5,106 nucleotides of DNA from Actinomycetota bacterium (lineage in GTDB: Bacteria > Actinomycetota > Actinomycetes > Streptosporangiales > Streptosporangiaceae): contig DPMS01000057.1 of NCBI GenBank assembly GCA_003541285.1, forward strand, positions 244 to 5,349, in the 5' to 3' direction. Made by a program: the position numbers and the translations under genes. The notes beneath the pieces were generated by a model. It was not told the DNA's origin, made no database searches, and worked only from the letters and a program-made list of their open reading frames with translations. Of this stretch, positions 4,598 through 5,106 are shown piece by piece; position 1 is the stretch's first letter, and each line of letters opens with the position of its first letter.

Positions 4598-4960
4598 GTG
4601 CCGGGTGCATGGCTTGAGGGGGCTCAGCTGTTCGTCCAGGTCGCCGGGCGGCTGGCAGGGGAGATCGCGGACGGGACCCTGGCCGGGGGCGAGCGGGTGC
4701 CCTCGACCAACGAGCTGGCCGCCTACTACCGGATCGACCCGGCCACCGCGGCGAGGGGGATCAGCATGCTGACCGACGACGGGCTGCTGGGCAAGCGCCG
4801 CGGCATCGGGATGTTCGTCGCGGCCGGCGCCCGTGCGCGGCTGCTGGCCGAGCGCCGCAAGCGGTTCGCCGAGCGCTATGTGGAGCCACTGGTCGCTGAG
4901 GCCAGCCGGCTCGGGATGGACGCCGATGAGCTGGTCGCGCTGATCCGCGAATCCAGCTAG
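4598..4960 (+). CDS. GntR-family transcriptional regulator, YtrA subfamily
   Basis: With GTG 4598 as start the protein has 120 aa, the usual size for the YtrA group. A winged helix-turn-helix fills residues about 8-76: 'GAQLFVQVAGRLAGEIADG', 'GERVPSTNELAAYYRIDPATAARGISML' (recognition helix) and the wing 'DDGLLGKRRGIGMFVAAGA'. The short C-terminal tail 'RLLAERRKRFAERYVEPLVAEASRLGM...ELVALI' forms the two helices that dimerise YtrA proteins. There is no large ligand-binding domain, unlike FadR or HutC types. The frame is open back to ATG 4430, but the extra 56 residues do not resemble the family, so I treat them as non-coding; the ribosome site before GTG 4598 is weak. The stop is 20 nt before an ABC ATPase gene. 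YtrA-type regulators typically repress such linked ABC operons and release them on envelope stress or antimicrobials. Confidence 0.88.
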   Translation: MPGAWLEGAQLFVQVAGRLAGEIADGTLAGGERVPSTNELAAYYRIDPATAARGISMLTDDGLLGKRRGIGMFVAAGARARLLAERRKRFAERYVEPLVAEASRLGMDADELVALIRESS

Positions 4961-4980
4961 GCGCAGGAAGGCACGAGGTT

Positions 4981-5106
4981 ATGACGCCAGCGATCTCGGT
5001 GGCCGGGCTGTCCCGCCGCTACCGCGGCCAGCTCGCCCTTGACAACGTCAGCTTCGATATCGAGCCCGGGTCGGTCACCGGACTGCTCGGCCGCAACGGC
5101 GCGGGC
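4981..5106 (+). CDS. ABC transporter ATP-binding protein, N-terminal part (runs off window)
   Basis: Forty-two codons from ATG 4981 to the window end. Ribosome sites AGGAAGG (4965-4971, 9 nt upstream) and GAGG (4975-4978) support the start. 'ISVAGLSRRYRGQLALDNVSFDIEPG' is the standard first beta-strands of an ABC ATPase, with the A-loop aromatic at Tyr14 in 'RRYRG'. 'VTGLLGRNGAG' (32-42) is the Walker A P-loop up to the glycine before the expected Lys-Thr/Ser. The ATPase should pair with a membrane permease encoded outside the window. Co-transcription with the GntR gene is likely from the 20-nt gap. The transported substrate is unknown; drug, peptide or lipid export is common for such GntR-linked systems. 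Confidence 0.92.
   Translation, partial: MTPAISVAGLSRRYRGQLALDNVSFDIEPGSVTGLLGRNGAG

Noticed and set aside
1..5106. Mobile element as cause of the gene losses
   Set aside because: I found no transposase, terminal inverted repeats, target duplications, tRNA or integrase anywhere in the window.

Overview
The window is GC-rich DNA with a strong third-position G/C bias, GTG starts, short 1- to 4-nt gene overlaps and few T-tracts. This is typical of a large-genome actinomycete; I cannot name the genus. No rRNA, tRNA, CRISPR array or insertion sequence is visible.

Layout: (1) 1-249 (+) is the 3' end of a CBS-domain protein, followed by a hairpin that may be its terminator. (2) 348-722 (+) is the remnant of an amidohydrolase that has lost its metal-binding segment and most of its C-terminal part. 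(3) 2880-736 (-) is a former three-gene redox operon, TetR regulator -> Old Yellow Enzyme (OYE) flavin oxidoreductase -> short-chain dehydrogenase (SDR), joined by GTGA and TGATG overlaps. Only the OYE gene looks intact. The SDR lacks its nucleotide-binding glycine loop and has a broken C-terminus. The TetR gene has an internal frameshifting loss and an ATA where the start codon should be. A palindromic operator overlapping a promoter -35 box is still present upstream. (4) 2942-3245 is non-coding and holds several stem-loops, two of which are mutually exclusive. (5) 3246-3527 (+) is a complete SemiSWEET-type sugar transporter of 93 aa. (6) 3528-3765 is a convergent intergenic region with a hairpin. 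(7) 4287-3766 (-) is a Nudix hydrolase with a perfect Nudix box. (8) 4288-4597 is a divergent intergenic region with two dyads. (9) 4598-4960 (+) is a YtrA-type GntR repressor, followed 20 nt later by the start of an ABC-transporter ATPase that runs off the window inside its Walker A motif.

How the genes fit together: the TetR/OYE/SDR genes, with the amidohydrolase facing them, look like a catabolic or detoxification locus in decay. The promoter and OYE are kept while the regulator and both partner enzymes are damaged, so OYE may now be expressed without its repressor. The GntR-ABC pair is a separate operon of the kind that responds to cell-envelope stress or antimicrobials. I see no convincing new biological system. 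The most notable observations are the repeated internal deletions around an intact OYE, the preserved operator-promoter, and the competing hairpins upstream of the SemiSWEET gene.
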